Shown here: piece by piece, positions 7,810 to 15,949 of the stretch
Layout: each line of letters begins with the position of its first letter
Numbering within the stretch: the first letter of the stretch is position 1
From: Martinezella lusitana
GTDB lineage: Bacteria > Pseudomonadota > Alphaproteobacteria > Rhizobiales > Rhizobiaceae
Direction of reading: 5' to 3'
Assembly (NCBI RefSeq): GCF_014207095.1
Contig: NZ_JACHBG010000005.1
Location: forward strand, 62,001-126,000
Length of the DNA stretch: 64,000 nt
Made by a program: the position numbers and the translations under genes
The notes under the pieces: generated by a model
Seen by the model: the letters and a program-made list of their open reading frames with translations, nothing else
The model's database searches: none
Told to the model about the DNA's origin: nothing

Positions 7810-8658
7810 GTGTTAAGTGTTGGGACATCTTTCGCCGCCCGGTTGCTCGCGACAGCCGGATTGAGCCTGCTGACGGCATCGGCTGCCCTTGCGCTTCCCG
7901 CCTCATCCGTTACCCCAGCCTCCGAAAAGGCCACCTCCGACACATGGGTGGTAACGCTGGGCGCCACGGTCGAATATGGCCCGACCTACGAGGGGTCGAA
8001 GCACTATAGCTTCGGCGCCCTGCCGTCTTTCGATCTCCACCGCCTTGGCGACACCCCGGAATACAGCGCGCCGGACGACAATTTCGACTATGGCCTCTTC
8101 GATTTCCACGGCCTCGAAATCGGGCCGGTGGTGGGTCTGAGAGACGATCGTCTCAATCTTGACAATCTGCAGCTGGGGAGCCAGCGCAGGGTGCACTGGG
8201 ACTTCGATGCCGGCGGTTTCGCGCAATATTGGCTAAGGGATAATCAGCTCCGGTTTCGCACGGAAATACGCCAGTCCCTTTGGGGCGGCGATGGCCTTGT
8301 CAGCGATCTGGCGCTCGACTGGTTCCAGCCGGTCGGCGACAAATGGCTGTTATCGGCAGGTCCCCGCCTGTCGCTGGCAAATTCCACCTACATGCGCAGC
8401 AACTTCGGCGTCTCGCCGACGCTGGCGGCAAGAAACGGTCGCGTCAGCGCCTTCAACGCCGGCGGCGGCTTGAAATCCGTCGGTGTTACCGTCGCTGCGA
8501 CCTACGCGATCTCGCCCGAATGGAGCGTGCAGGTCTACGGGAAGTATAACCGCCTGGTGGGCGACGCCGCCGACAGCCCGATTACCTCGCGCTTCGGCTC
8601 ACCCAACCAGAACATTATCGGCTTTACGCTCAACCGAACCTTCAACATCAATTTTTGA
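7810..8658 (+). CDS. MipA/OmpV family outer-membrane protein
   Basis: 282 aa. Signal peptide about residues 1-29 (AARLLATAGLSLLTASAALA), then the MipA pattern: TLGATVEYGPTYEGSKHYSFGALPSFDLHR, the central glycine-rich strands, and a C-terminal strand ending in Phe (FNINF), the usual recognition signal for outer-membrane barrel assembly. MipA in E. coli links MltA to PBP1B; OmpV-like members are also induced by antibiotics. Start is GTG 7810 with a weak RBS. The last 60 bases overlap the 3' end of the convergent methyltransferase gene. Confidence 0.85.
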   Translation: MLSVGTSFAARLLATAGLSLLTASAALALPASSVTPASEKATSDTWVVTLGATVEYGPTYEGSKHYSFGALPSFDLHRLGDTPEYSAPDDNFDYGLFDFHGLEIGPVVGLRDDRLNLDNLQLGSQRRVHWDFDAGGFAQYWLRDNQLRFRTEIRQSLWGGDGLVSDLALDWFQPVGDKWLLSAGPRLSLANSTYMRSNFGVSPTLAARNGRVSAFNAGGGLKSVGVTVAATYAISPEWSVQVYGKYNRLVGDAADSPITSRFGSPNQNIIGFTLNRTFNINF

Positions 8659-9930
8659 GCCGTTGCGCGCCTCGTGATCGGCGATGTAGTTCCGCGTCAG
8701 CGGAATGATGTCGTTGCGCTTGGAGATCTGGATCTGGAAGACGACGAGATCCTCGTAGCGAAACGCCGCTTCCGCCGTCGACAGATAATATTCCCACATG
8801 CGGCAGAAGCGCTCGTCATAGAGCTCGGCGACCTCGCTCCAGCGCGCCATGAAACGCTCGCGCCAGTGTTCGAGCGTCATCGCATAATGCAGCCGCAATA
8901 TCTCGACATCGGTGATCGCGAGCCCTGCCGCCTCGATTTCGGGAACGATTTCCGAAAGCGCCGGAATATATCCGCCCGGGAAGATGTACTTGTCGAGCCA
9001 CGGCGTCGTAAAGCCCGGGGTCGCGGAGCAGCCGATGGTATGCAACACCATCACGCCGTCATCCTCGAGCAGCTCCGCACATTTGCGGAAGAAGGTGCGA
9101 TACGATGCAAGACCGACATGCTCGAACATGCCGACCGAGACGATCCTGTCGAAACGACCCGTCAGGCTGCGATAATCCCTAAGCGCGAACTCGACCTTCG
9201 CCGGCGTTCCACCCGCCTTTTCGGTGACGCGCCTGGTGGCATATTCATGCTGCTCCTCGGAGAGCGTGACGCCGAGAACGTGGCCGCCGGGCGCATGCTC
9301 GGCCATATGCAGCGCCAAACCGCCCCACCCGCAGCCGATGTCGAGAATGCGGTGCTTGGGCTCGATCAGAAGCTTGGCGGCAAGATGCCTTTTCTTGGCG
9401 ATCTGCGCATCGTCCAGAGACTGGCCGGCATGTTCGAAATAGGCGCAGGAATATTGGCGGTCCGGATCCAGGAAGAGTTCGTAGAGCTGGCCGTTGAGAT
9501 CGTAGTGATGTGCGACATTGGCCTTCGACCGACCCGGCATGTTGCGGTGGCGAAAGATCCGCAGCCTGGTTCTAATATCGTCGATGATGCGGGCAATAAG
9601 GGGATGCGTGGCGTTCTGCGCCTCGCGCAGTATCATGGCCACGAAATCATAGAGCGTGCCCTGCTCCACGATGAACCGGCCATCCATATAGAGTTCGCCG
9701 AGCCGGCCATCGGCGTCGATCAGGAACACCCATTCGGCCCGGTCGTCGGTGAAACGGACGCGAACGGGTTGCCCGGTACCGTCACCGAAAGTCATGACGC
9801 GGCCACTCGCCGTCGTCACCGTCAGCGCGCCGCGCGTGACGATGGACGAGAGCGCGCGTTTCACGCACCAGTCGACAAGGCCGGAGAAAACACCCTTCGA
9901 GCTGTTGTCAGCTTGCTGCACGTTGGTCAT
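8599..9930 (-). CDS. CfaS-type SAM-dependent methyltransferase
   Basis: 443 aa. Relative of cyclopropane-fatty-acyl-phospholipid synthase: N-terminal lipid-interacting domain (about 1-130), then HHYDLNG (141-147), YSCAYF (160-165), the SAM-binding loop LDIGCGWGG (196-204) and FEHVG in the catalytic half. CFA synthases add a methylene bridge to unsaturated acyl chains; relatives C-methylate or hydroxylate chains. It is the last gene of the nine-gene minus-strand cluster, its ATG overlapping the stop of the preceding gene by one base (TAATG). A desaturase in the same operon could supply its double-bond substrate (inference). Its 3' end overlaps mipA by 60 bases. Confidence 0.85.
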   Translation of the reverse strand: MTNVQQADNSSKGVFSGLVDWCVKRALSSIVTRGALTVTTASGRVMTFGDGTGQPVRVRFTDDRAEWVFLIDADGRLGELYMDGRFIVEQGTLYDFVAMILREAQNATHPLIARIIDDIRTRLRIFRHRNMPGRSKANVAHHYDLNGQLYELFLDPDRQYSCAYFEHAGQSLDDAQIAKKRHLAAKLLIEPKHRILDIGCGWGGLALHMAEHAPGGHVLGVTLSEEQHEYATRRVTEKAGGTPAKVEFALRDYRSLTGRFDRIVSVGMFEHVGLASYRTFFRKCAELLEDDGVMVLHTIGCSATPGFTTPWLDKYIFPGGYIPALSEIVPEIEAAGLAITDVEILRLHYAMTLEHWRERFMARWSEVAELYDERFCRMWEYYLSTAEAAFRYEDLVVFQIQISKRNDIIPLTRNYIADHEARNGSKIDVEGSVERKADNVLVG

Positions 9931-10400
9931 TACCTATCCTTGCCAGTCCCCGTGCGCAGTTCATCGCGCTTGGCGTCCCATTCACTATGGTTTCTCTTCG
10001 TCTCACCATGGCCCTCCTCCGCGTCGCCATGGTCCCCCTTCGGCTCGACGTTGGCGCCGGCAATCAGCCAGACGCCCGCCAGGATCAAGCCGCTGCCGAT
10101 CAATTGCAGCGCCACCACCTTTTCATCGAAAACGAACCAGCCAGTCGCGATGATCAGCACATAGCTGATGCCGGAAAGCGGAAAGGCACGGCTGAGATCG
10201 AGCTCGGCAAGCACGTTCATCCAGATGAAGAAGGTCACGACCTCGACGAGAATGGCCGCCAATATCCAGTAGGATGACAGCGCATGCCACAGCCAGCTTT
10301 CCGCACTTCCATTGTTCATCTGCTCGGCTCCGAGCTTGATGAAAAACTGGAACAGGGTGTTGAGCACCGGCACAGCCAGCCAGGAAAAACGCATTGCCAT
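9930..10400 (-). CDS. Small EamA/SMR-like membrane protein, ArnE/ArnF-like (second of a pair)
   Basis: 156 aa with four hydrophobic segments in the first 115 residues (VPVLNTLFQFFIKLGAEQ; YWILAAILVEVVTFFIWM; AFPLSGISYVLIIATGW; LIGSGLILAGVWLIAG), the size and pattern of SMR/ArnE-type proteins. The motif SRAFPLSGISYVL plus FDEKV is the one seen in ArnE/ArnF and EmrE-like exporters. A 40-residue charged tail (EPKGDHGDAEEGHGETK) is unusual. ATG at 10400 overlaps the upstream stop by one base (TGATG). ArnE/ArnF work as a pair to flip a lipid-linked sugar; a flippase role here is inference. Confidence 0.75.
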   Translation of the reverse strand: MAMRFSWLAVPVLNTLFQFFIKLGAEQMNNGSAESWLWHALSSYWILAAILVEVVTFFIWMNVLAELDLSRAFPLSGISYVLIIATGWFVFDEKVVALQLIGSGLILAGVWLIAGANVEPKGDHGDAEEGHGETKRNHSEWDAKRDELRTGTGKDR

Positions 10401-11548
10401 CACGCATCCGCCTCGTCTGTCGAGAACAGAGGCGACACCAGCCGCAGCAAACCCTGAAGCATTGGGTTGCGATGGCGGAAGAACATCGCATTCGCCGTCA
10501 GCTTGCTGCCGAGACGCACCTTGTTTTCGTAGTATGCCTGTCCGCTCTGGTACCGGCTTATGCCATGATCCAGGCAATAGCGCAGATTGGTGAACCAGCT
10601 GAGGAAATACAGGTTATAGGGCCGTCCCTTTTCGCCATCCATGCAGAAGAACTTGTCGATGGCGATGCGGTCGTCATGCACGATGAGATTGGCGGCCAGC
10701 AACGTGTCTTCAGCGAAGTAGAAAGCGCAGTAGGAGCGCCCGCCCATTCGGTCGAGAATTCCCTGGAAATAATCCGCGGTAAGCTCCTCGAACTGCCAAT
10801 CGCTGCGGTTGCGCGTATCGTGGTAGAGCGCCATGACTTGCGGCAGGAACTCGCCGAAATCGGTTCTGATCTCCACACGCACCTGCTCGAACGACTTCAT
10901 CTTGCGGCGCATGTCCTTGCGGGTACCGGAGGACAGCCGGGCGAGATACTCGTCGATCGTCTTGAAGTCGACATCGAGCCAGGCCGTCGGCAGGCCGCCG
11001 ATCGAGGCATAGCCGCGGGTGGAAAGCGCAGTTCCGAATTCTGCCGAGGTCGGCTCGGGAATGTCCTTCAGCCCGACCAGCGAGCAGCGTTCCGTCGCAG
11101 CAAAGCGTTCGAAGAATGATACGAGTTCCGTAAACAGGGCGCTGCGGCGCTCCTGCGGAACGTCGGGGTGGAAGCCGATCGCTCCCGTCTCGGTGCAGGG
11201 TGATCCGAGGCAGGCAAGGCGCAGCTTCAGAAACTTCGGGAAAATGCCCTGCACGCGGCGCACGGCCCGGCGCAAGCCCCCCTCTTCGAGAGTCGTGTCG
11301 AGTGCATATAGACAAAGGAAGGCCGGCATAGCGGCGCTGACGCGGCCATCTTCGACGACCGTGATGTAACGCCATTCGAAACCGGCAATACCCGCCTCCT
11401 CGATGGTGAGCAGGTAATCATAATCCTCGACCTGGTCATGGAAGCAGGCATTCCACGCATCGCGACCGATCGAGCGAATGCTGGAATGCGCCTCAACCAC
11501 CGGATTGCCCACGGGTTTGGGCACGAGCTTAAGCAGCGGCTGCGACAT
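10400..11548 (-). CDS. GNAT-superfamily acyltransferase (FemAB-like/BioF2 type)
   Basis: 382 aa, the two-GNAT-fold length typical of FemAB-like or DUF482-type acyltransferases. Seen: a basic TRKDMRRKMKSF segment (about 210-221), then YHDTRNRSDWQFEEL and a C-terminal catalytic-like block with SYCAFYFAEDTLLAANLIVHDD and NLYFLSWFTNLRYC. These enzymes transfer acyl or aminoacyl groups to amines or lipids. ATG at 11548 has GAGG six bases upstream and overlaps the alpha/beta hydrolase end by 20 bases. In the cluster it is the obvious candidate to acylate an amino group made by the aminotransferase (inference). Confidence 0.75.
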   Translation of the reverse strand: MSQPLLKLVPKPVGNPVVEAHSSIRSIGRDAWNACFHDQVEDYDYLLTIEEAGIAGFEWRYITVVEDGRVSAAMPAFLCLYALDTTLEEGGLRRAVRRVQGIFPKFLKLRLACLGSPCTETGAIGFHPDVPQERRSALFTELVSFFERFAATERCSLVGLKDIPEPTSAEFGTALSTRGYASIGGLPTAWLDVDFKTIDEYLARLSSGTRKDMRRKMKSFEQVRVEIRTDFGEFLPQVMALYHDTRNRSDWQFEELTADYFQGILDRMGGRSYCAFYFAEDTLLAANLIVHDDRIAIDKFFCMDGEKGRPYNLYFLSWFTNLRYCLDHGISRYQSGQAYYENKVRLGSKLTANAMFFRHRNPMLQGLLRLVSPLFSTDEADA

Positions 11549-12344
11549 GACGCGCCTCGAAGAAATCCGCGGTAAAATCGGCCACCTGACGGTGCTGCCG
11601 GTCGACATGGATCATGTGATAGCTGTCCTTGATCCATTTCAGCTCATGCGGGCTGGCGATATGATCTGAAATGTAGCGTGCGTGTTTTGGGCTGGCGAGA
11701 TCGTCGTCCTCGGCGTGCAGGATCAGCGTCGGCGTCTGCATCTTCGGAAGGATGCCCTTCAGCGTCTTGCCCAGCCGATGCATTTCGACCAGGCCCTTGC
11801 CGGGGAATTTTTCCAGAACGCCTTCGCTCGCCATGCCCTCGATCAGCCGCCGCATCCGCTCATCCTTGATCCCGAGCGAGTTCGTTTCGCTGAAATTCAG
11901 GCGATCAAGGAAGGGAATTCGCGACAGCCAGCCGATTTGCGACGAGAGCAGCGGATAGTAGAAGGGAACGTCCCAGCCGTCATAGTTGAAGCAAGGCGAA
12001 TAGATGGCGGCAGCGCCTATGGTGCCGGGCTGCCGCTCGGCAGCGAGCATGGCCAGCTTGCCGCCGACGCAGATACCAGCGGCGTAGACTTCCTGAGTTC
12101 TCGTCGACAGCAAGGCAGCCGCCTCGACGACGCTGTCGAGCCAGTCTTCCCACCGCGTGCCGCGCAATGTCTTCGCATCGACGCCGTGACCCGCCAGCAG
12201 CGGTGCATAGATGCTATAGCCCCTGCGGTTGAGATGACGGGCAATCAGCTTCATTTCAGCTGGCGCACCCGTCAGCCCATGCACGAGAAGAATGCCTTTT
12301 CCGTTTGAGCCCTCCATATGGAAGCTCAAGTCATCAGCTTTCAT
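11529..12344 (-). CDS. Alpha/beta hydrolase with Cys in the nucleophile elbow
   Basis: 271 aa, monoglyceride-lipase/carboxylesterase-like. Oxyanion-hole motif VHGLTG (21-26); nucleophile elbow GICVGG puts Cys92 where most members have Ser; acid in AEDDD (213-215); catalytic His in DSYHMIH (243 or 246). Cys nucleophiles in this fold are known from dienelactone hydrolase and PHA synthase, the latter an acyl transferase, so transfer rather than hydrolysis is possible. ATG at 12344 has GGAG upstream and overlaps the desaturase end by 11 bases. Confidence 0.82.
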   Translation of the reverse strand: MKADDLSFHMEGSNGKGILLVHGLTGAPAEMKLIARHLNRRGYSIYAPLLAGHGVDAKTLRGTRWEDWLDSVVEAAALLSTRTQEVYAAGICVGGKLAMLAAERQPGTIGAAAIYSPCFNYDGWDVPFYYPLLSSQIGWLSRIPFLDRLNFSETNSLGIKDERMRRLIEGMASEGVLEKFPGKGLVEMHRLGKTLKGILPKMQTPTLILHAEDDDLASPKHARYISDHIASPHELKWIKDSYHMIHVDRQHRQVADFTADFFEARHVAAAA

Positions 12345-13206
12345 GTGAGAGCTCCGACTGCCTGTTCTCCTTGGCCATGAAGCCAAGGGCGTGGCAGGTG
12401 CTGATGACATGCGTGCCGGCCTTTTCCTGCTCTTCCTTGATCTGATCGTGAAGGGCGGGCAGCTTCGTCCAGTGCGTGCGCGGACGATAGTGATGCTCCG
12501 CATGGTAACCATTGCCGAACCACAGCCAGTTGTAGAAGGACTTGTGGCTGGAAACACCCCAGGCGATCGGCTCGTCCGGATCACCGTTGAGATGCTCGTA
12601 GTAGCCGTTCAGCGACGACAGACAATTGCCGAGATAGTAGAACGGGATGAAGAACAGCACGGCCTTCCAATCATAAAGAAGAGCTGCGGCTGCAAGGGCC
12701 AGGAAGAAGAACAGTTCGAACCGGCCCCAGGCCGCATCGAATGGACGGTTGCGGGCAATCGCCTTGTGGATATCGCCGAGGCTGTCGCGGAAGAAGCTCA
12801 GGAAGGTATAGGACCAGACGTTCTCCGGCTTGCCGTCGTGACCATGACGATAGATCGACAGAAGGTCGATGGTATCGCCCTTTTCATCCGGCCGGTCGCT
12901 GTTGCCGGAGTGATGGCGCATGTGCACCCAGTGGTAGTAGGTCTGCGAAAAGCCGATCGCAACCGACTCCAGCAAGCTGAAGCCGTAGTTCATCCAGCGC
13001 GGCTTGAAATAGGGCGTATGGATGAAATTATGCGATATGCTGTTGATGTTCCAGGAAATCGATACGGCGTAAAGGCTGCCGAGAACGACCGAAACCCACA
13101 GCGGGCGGCTTTCGAAGCCGACGATCAGATAGACATCAAAAGCGAGATGCGCGACGGCAGCCAGAACCGGCGCCACATCCCATCTGGTGTGCGCAAAGAT
13201 TTTCAT
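12334..13206 (-). CDS. Membrane fatty acid desaturase/hydroxylase
   Basis: 290 aa. The three histidine clusters of membrane di-iron desaturases are present: HNFIH (59-63), HMRHH (95-99) and HAEHH (235-239), with hydrophobic segments at about 10-55, 75-90 and 165-195. The compact first box (H-x3-H) and HxxHH last box fit the desaturase/hydroxylase superfamily; regiochemistry and substrate are unknown. ATG overlaps the stop of the preceding gene by four bases (ATGA), so translation is probably coupled. The neighbouring CfaS-type enzyme suggests desaturation followed by methyl transfer on one chain (inference). Confidence 0.85.
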   Translation of the reverse strand: MKIFAHTRWDVAPVLAAVAHLAFDVYLIVGFESRPLWVSVVLGSLYAVSISWNINSISHNFIHTPYFKPRWMNYGFSLLESVAIGFSQTYYHWVHMRHHSGNSDRPDEKGDTIDLLSIYRHGHDGKPENVWSYTFLSFFRDSLGDIHKAIARNRPFDAAWGRFELFFFLALAAAALLYDWKAVLFFIPFYYLGNCLSSLNGYYEHLNGDPDEPIAWGVSSHKSFYNWLWFGNGYHAEHHYRPRTHWTKLPALHDQIKEEQEKAGTHVISTCHALGFMAKENRQSELSHES

Positions 13207-13556
13207 AATCCGGTAACTCCCACACAGGCCACGCCGGCTGTCACGAGGAACACGCCGGTCGCGTGGCGCAGGTTGATGTTTTCTTTAAAGATCAAAGCGC
13301 CGGCGAATACAATGATAACGTAGCTCAGCGCCATGAGGGGAAAGGCGATAGTGAGCGGAACACGCTCCAGAACAGCGGTCCATGCAAACAGCTCTACAGC
13401 CCAGAAGACGATGCCGAGCCAGGTGATCGGCTTGGACATCGCCGAAACCAGCGTATGCTCGTTTGCGGACTGTTTGAAGCAGACCTCACGGGCCGTCTCC
13501 GCCAGAATGCAGAAGAGGATCAGCCCAAGCATGGGAAGGGTCAGCGCGCCGGTCAT
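13203..13556 (-). CDS. Small EamA/SMR-like membrane protein, ArnE/ArnF-like (first of a pair)
   Basis: 117 aa, four hydrophobic segments, almost no soluble part. The block VLERVPLTIAFPLMALSYVIIVFAGALIFKENI is the ArnE/ArnF-type signature (VPL-x-A-x-PL-x-x-x-Y ... E). An EmrE-like glutamate in helix one is also seen (ILAETAREVCFK). ArnE/ArnF flip undecaprenyl-phosphate-aminoarabinose for lipid A modification. Four-base ATGA overlaps at both ends tie it to its neighbours. With the 156-aa paralogue lower in the operon it probably forms a heterodimeric flippase or exporter (inference). Confidence 0.8.
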   Translation of the reverse strand: MTGALTLPMLGLILFCILAETAREVCFKQSANEHTLVSAMSKPITWLGIVFWAVELFAWTAVLERVPLTIAFPLMALSYVIIVFAGALIFKENINLRHATGVFLVTAGVACVGVTGL

Positions 13557-14506
13557 TCCATGTACTCCGCCAGCACCTCAAGCAGCGCGTGATTGGCCGC
13601 GCTGTTGATGTTTCTGGTCGTTTCAGCCCCCTGCCGGACGCGAGGCTGGTCGATGAAGATCTCAGCTCGTTTCATGAACTGGGTCCGCAGGCCGCCAGCA
13701 TAGCTCGGAACAGAATAATCCCCTATGACATCCGCGCCGATGATTCGATGACGGCTGCCGATTTCGCTGATCAGAGCCAACAGATAGGGCAGCCGCATGC
13801 GGCCCTGATCCCAGTTCGTCACGGCGTCGTCCGCAGCCAGCACATCCTTGTCGATCGTAACATAGACCGCTTCGGTGCGAATGCGGCTGAGCATGCGGTC
13901 GATGAAATTCTCTTCGCCGATCTCCGAGATCGACTTCCAGTGCAGCGCACCTTTTTCCTGCCGGTAGCTGGCGCCGTTGCCGTAATCGGCAAGAACGCGG
14001 CTCGGCGCATGCTCGTATGGGTAAAGCTCCAGCTTTCCTTCGCCGAGCCAGTGCAGATTCGCACCCTTGCGCTCAGGGCTGCGAAGATCGTGGCTGCAGA
14101 CACCGATCGTTATGACCTTCTGGATATTCGAGTTGGCAAGGGCGCTGTTGACCCACGAGCCGCAGTGCATGCCGCCGTCGAAGGTGACCCAATCCGGATG
14201 ATTGTCGAAATGGATGAGCGTCGCCGGACCGGGATTCCGTTCCAGTGCGCCTTCGAGAAGCAATGCGGTGATGTGATGGAAGTCGCCGGAACCCATGAAG
14301 CAGAGCTGGGGATCCTTGCCGGTTGCAGGCGTATTCTTGACGATCTCGCGGCCAAGCTCGGCAAGGGCGTTCTGCTTGCCCCAGAGCCGAACCTCGCGGC
14401 CCGCGTTCTTGTCGAAATACTGGTGCGCGCCTGCAAACTTGCAGGCGCGCACGAAATCCGGCTGCAACTCCAATGCGTCATCGAGATGAAGAAGCAGGAG
14501 TTGCAC
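13553..14506 (-). CDS. Ureohydrolase-fold (arginase family) protein
   Basis: 317 aa. The metal ligands of arginase/agmatinase are recognisable in altered form: GSGDFHH (72-78), HFDNHPDW (Asp101, His103, Asp105) and TIDKD (Asp219, Asp221). A binuclear Mn site is therefore likely. The sequence otherwise departs from true arginases, including no DP-x-x-PG after the last motif, so the substrate may be another guanidino or amide compound. Start is GTG 14506 with GGAG eight bases upstream; it follows the aminotransferase by four bases. A step acting on a guanidino or amide nitrogen in the cluster pathway is inference. Confidence 0.8.
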   Translation of the reverse strand: MQLLLLHLDDALELQPDFVRACKFAGAHQYFDKNAGREVRLWGKQNALAELGREIVKNTPATGKDPQLCFMGSGDFHHITALLLEGALERNPGPATLIHFDNHPDWVTFDGGMHCGSWVNSALANSNIQKVITIGVCSHDLRSPERKGANLHWLGEGKLELYPYEHAPSRVLADYGNGASYRQEKGALHWKSISEIGEENFIDRMLSRIRTEAVYVTIDKDVLAADDAVTNWDQGRMRLPYLLALISEIGSRHRIIGADVIGDYSVPSYAGGLRTQFMKRAEIFIDQPRVRQGAETTRNINSAANHALLEVLAEYME

Positions 14507-14510
14507 CGTC

Positions 14511-15929
14511 TTATCTCCGGGCAGCGCGCGTTAGAAGCTGATCGAGCAGGGCAAGCGCCAGATCGATCTCTTCGCGGGTGATGAGCAGGTTCGGCGCGAA
14601 GGTGATGACGTTCTTGTGGTAGCCGCCGACATCGAGCACGAGACCGTAGGTCTTGCCGCCCACCTGAAGGTCGCCCTTCATGCCTTCGTCGCACATCCAG
14701 TCCATCGTCGCCTTGCTGGGCGTGTAGCTGTCTTCTTCGCAGATTTCCATGCGCAGTGCGAGGCCGAGACCATCGACTTCGCCGACGATGGCGTGGCGCT
14801 TCTGCAGCTGCTTCAGCCCGTCGAGGAAATGAGCGCCCTTTTCCATGACGGCGGCGCCGAAATCTTCCTCTTCCAGCATCTTCATCGTTTCGAGCGCAAC
14901 GGCAGTGCCCATCGGGTTGCTGGCGAAGGTCGAGTGCGTGGAGCCGGGCGGGAAGATGGTCGGGTTGATCATCTCTTCGCGGGCCCAGACGCCGGAAAGC
15001 GGGTTGAGACCGTTGGTAATTGCCTTGCCGAAGATCAGCGCATCAGGCGAAACGCCGAAGTGCTCGATCGACCAGAGCTTGCCGGTACGATAGACGCCCA
15101 TCTGGATTTCGTCGACGACGAGCAGGATGCCGTGATCGTCGAGCACCTTCTTTAGTTCGACGAAGAAGTTCATCGGCGGAATGACGTAGCCGCCGGTGCC
15201 CTGGATCGGCTCGATATAGAAAGCGGCATATTCGGACTTGCCGGCCTTCGGATCCCAGACGCCGTTATATTCGCTTTCGAACAGGCGGGCGAACTTCTGG
15301 ACGCAATAGTGGCCGTATTCTTCCTTCGACATGCCCTTCGGGCCGCGGAAGTAGTAAGGAAACTCGACGAACTGAGCGCGGTCGCCGAAATGGCCGTAGC
15401 GGCGGCGATAACGGTAGCTCGAGGTGATGGCAGACGCGCCGAGCGTACGGCCGTGATAGCCACCCTCGAAGGCAAACATCAGGCTCTTGCCGCCGGTATA
15501 GTTGCGCACCAGCTTCAGCGAATCTTCAACGGCCTGCGAGCCGCCGACGTTAAAGTGAACGCGGCCCTTGCGGCCGAACTTGCGCTCGGCATCCTGGGCG
15601 ATCATCGCGGCAAGTTCGACCTTCTCGCGATGCAGGTACTGCGAGGCGACCTGCGGCAACACGTCGAGCTGACGATGAGCGGCAGCGTTCAGACGCTCGT
15701 TGCGGTAGCCGAAATTGACGGCGGAGTACCACATCTGCAGATCGAGGAACGGCGTTCCGGTACGATCATAGACGAAGGAGCCTTCGCATCCTTCGAAGAA
15801 TTTTGGCTTGTCCGTGTAATGAACCGTATCGCCGTGAGAGCAATAGGCCTCTTCAAGCGCGCGCAATTCCTCTTCGGAGCGGAGAGACTCGGTCTCGCCG
15901 CTGAAGGCTTCAGCTGTATTCGTTTTCAT
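14511..15929 (-). CDS. Class III PLP-dependent aminotransferase
   Basis: 472 aa, full length for the class. PLP-binding features: the GGSQAVEDSLKL phosphate/aromatic region (129-140), the Asp that pairs with the pyridine nitrogen in VVDEIQMG (Asp273), and the Schiff-base lysine in IFGKAITNG (Lys302). Class III enzymes transaminate omega-amino groups of ornithine, diaminobutyrate, beta-alanine and similar compounds, or aldehydes of amino sugars. The residue pattern does not let me choose. It is the second gene of the cluster, 20 bases after the phosphatase gene. Confidence 0.88.
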   Translation of the reverse strand: MKTNTAEAFSGETESLRSEEELRALEEAYCSHGDTVHYTDKPKFFEGCEGSFVYDRTGTPFLDLQMWYSAVNFGYRNERLNAAAHRQLDVLPQVASQYLHREKVELAAMIAQDAERKFGRKGRVHFNVGGSQAVEDSLKLVRNYTGGKSLMFAFEGGYHGRTLGASAITSSYRYRRRYGHFGDRAQFVEFPYYFRGPKGMSKEEYGHYCVQKFARLFESEYNGVWDPKAGKSEYAAFYIEPIQGTGGYVIPPMNFFVELKKVLDDHGILLVVDEIQMGVYRTGKLWSIEHFGVSPDALIFGKAITNGLNPLSGVWAREEMINPTIFPPGSTHSTFASNPMGTAVALETMKMLEEEDFGAAVMEKGAHFLDGLKQLQKRHAIVGEVDGLGLALRMEICEEDSYTPSKATMDWMCDEGMKGDLQVGGKTYGLVLDVGGYHKNVITFAPNLLITREEIDLALALLDQLLTRAARR

Positions 15930-15949
15930 TCAATGCCTCTCGGTCAAAT

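Noticed and set aside
8674..10164. Long plus-strand frame (496 codons) across the methyltransferase and small membrane protein genes
   Set aside because: Opposes well-supported genes with clear SAM-binding and TM motifs; composition is that of a mirror frame.
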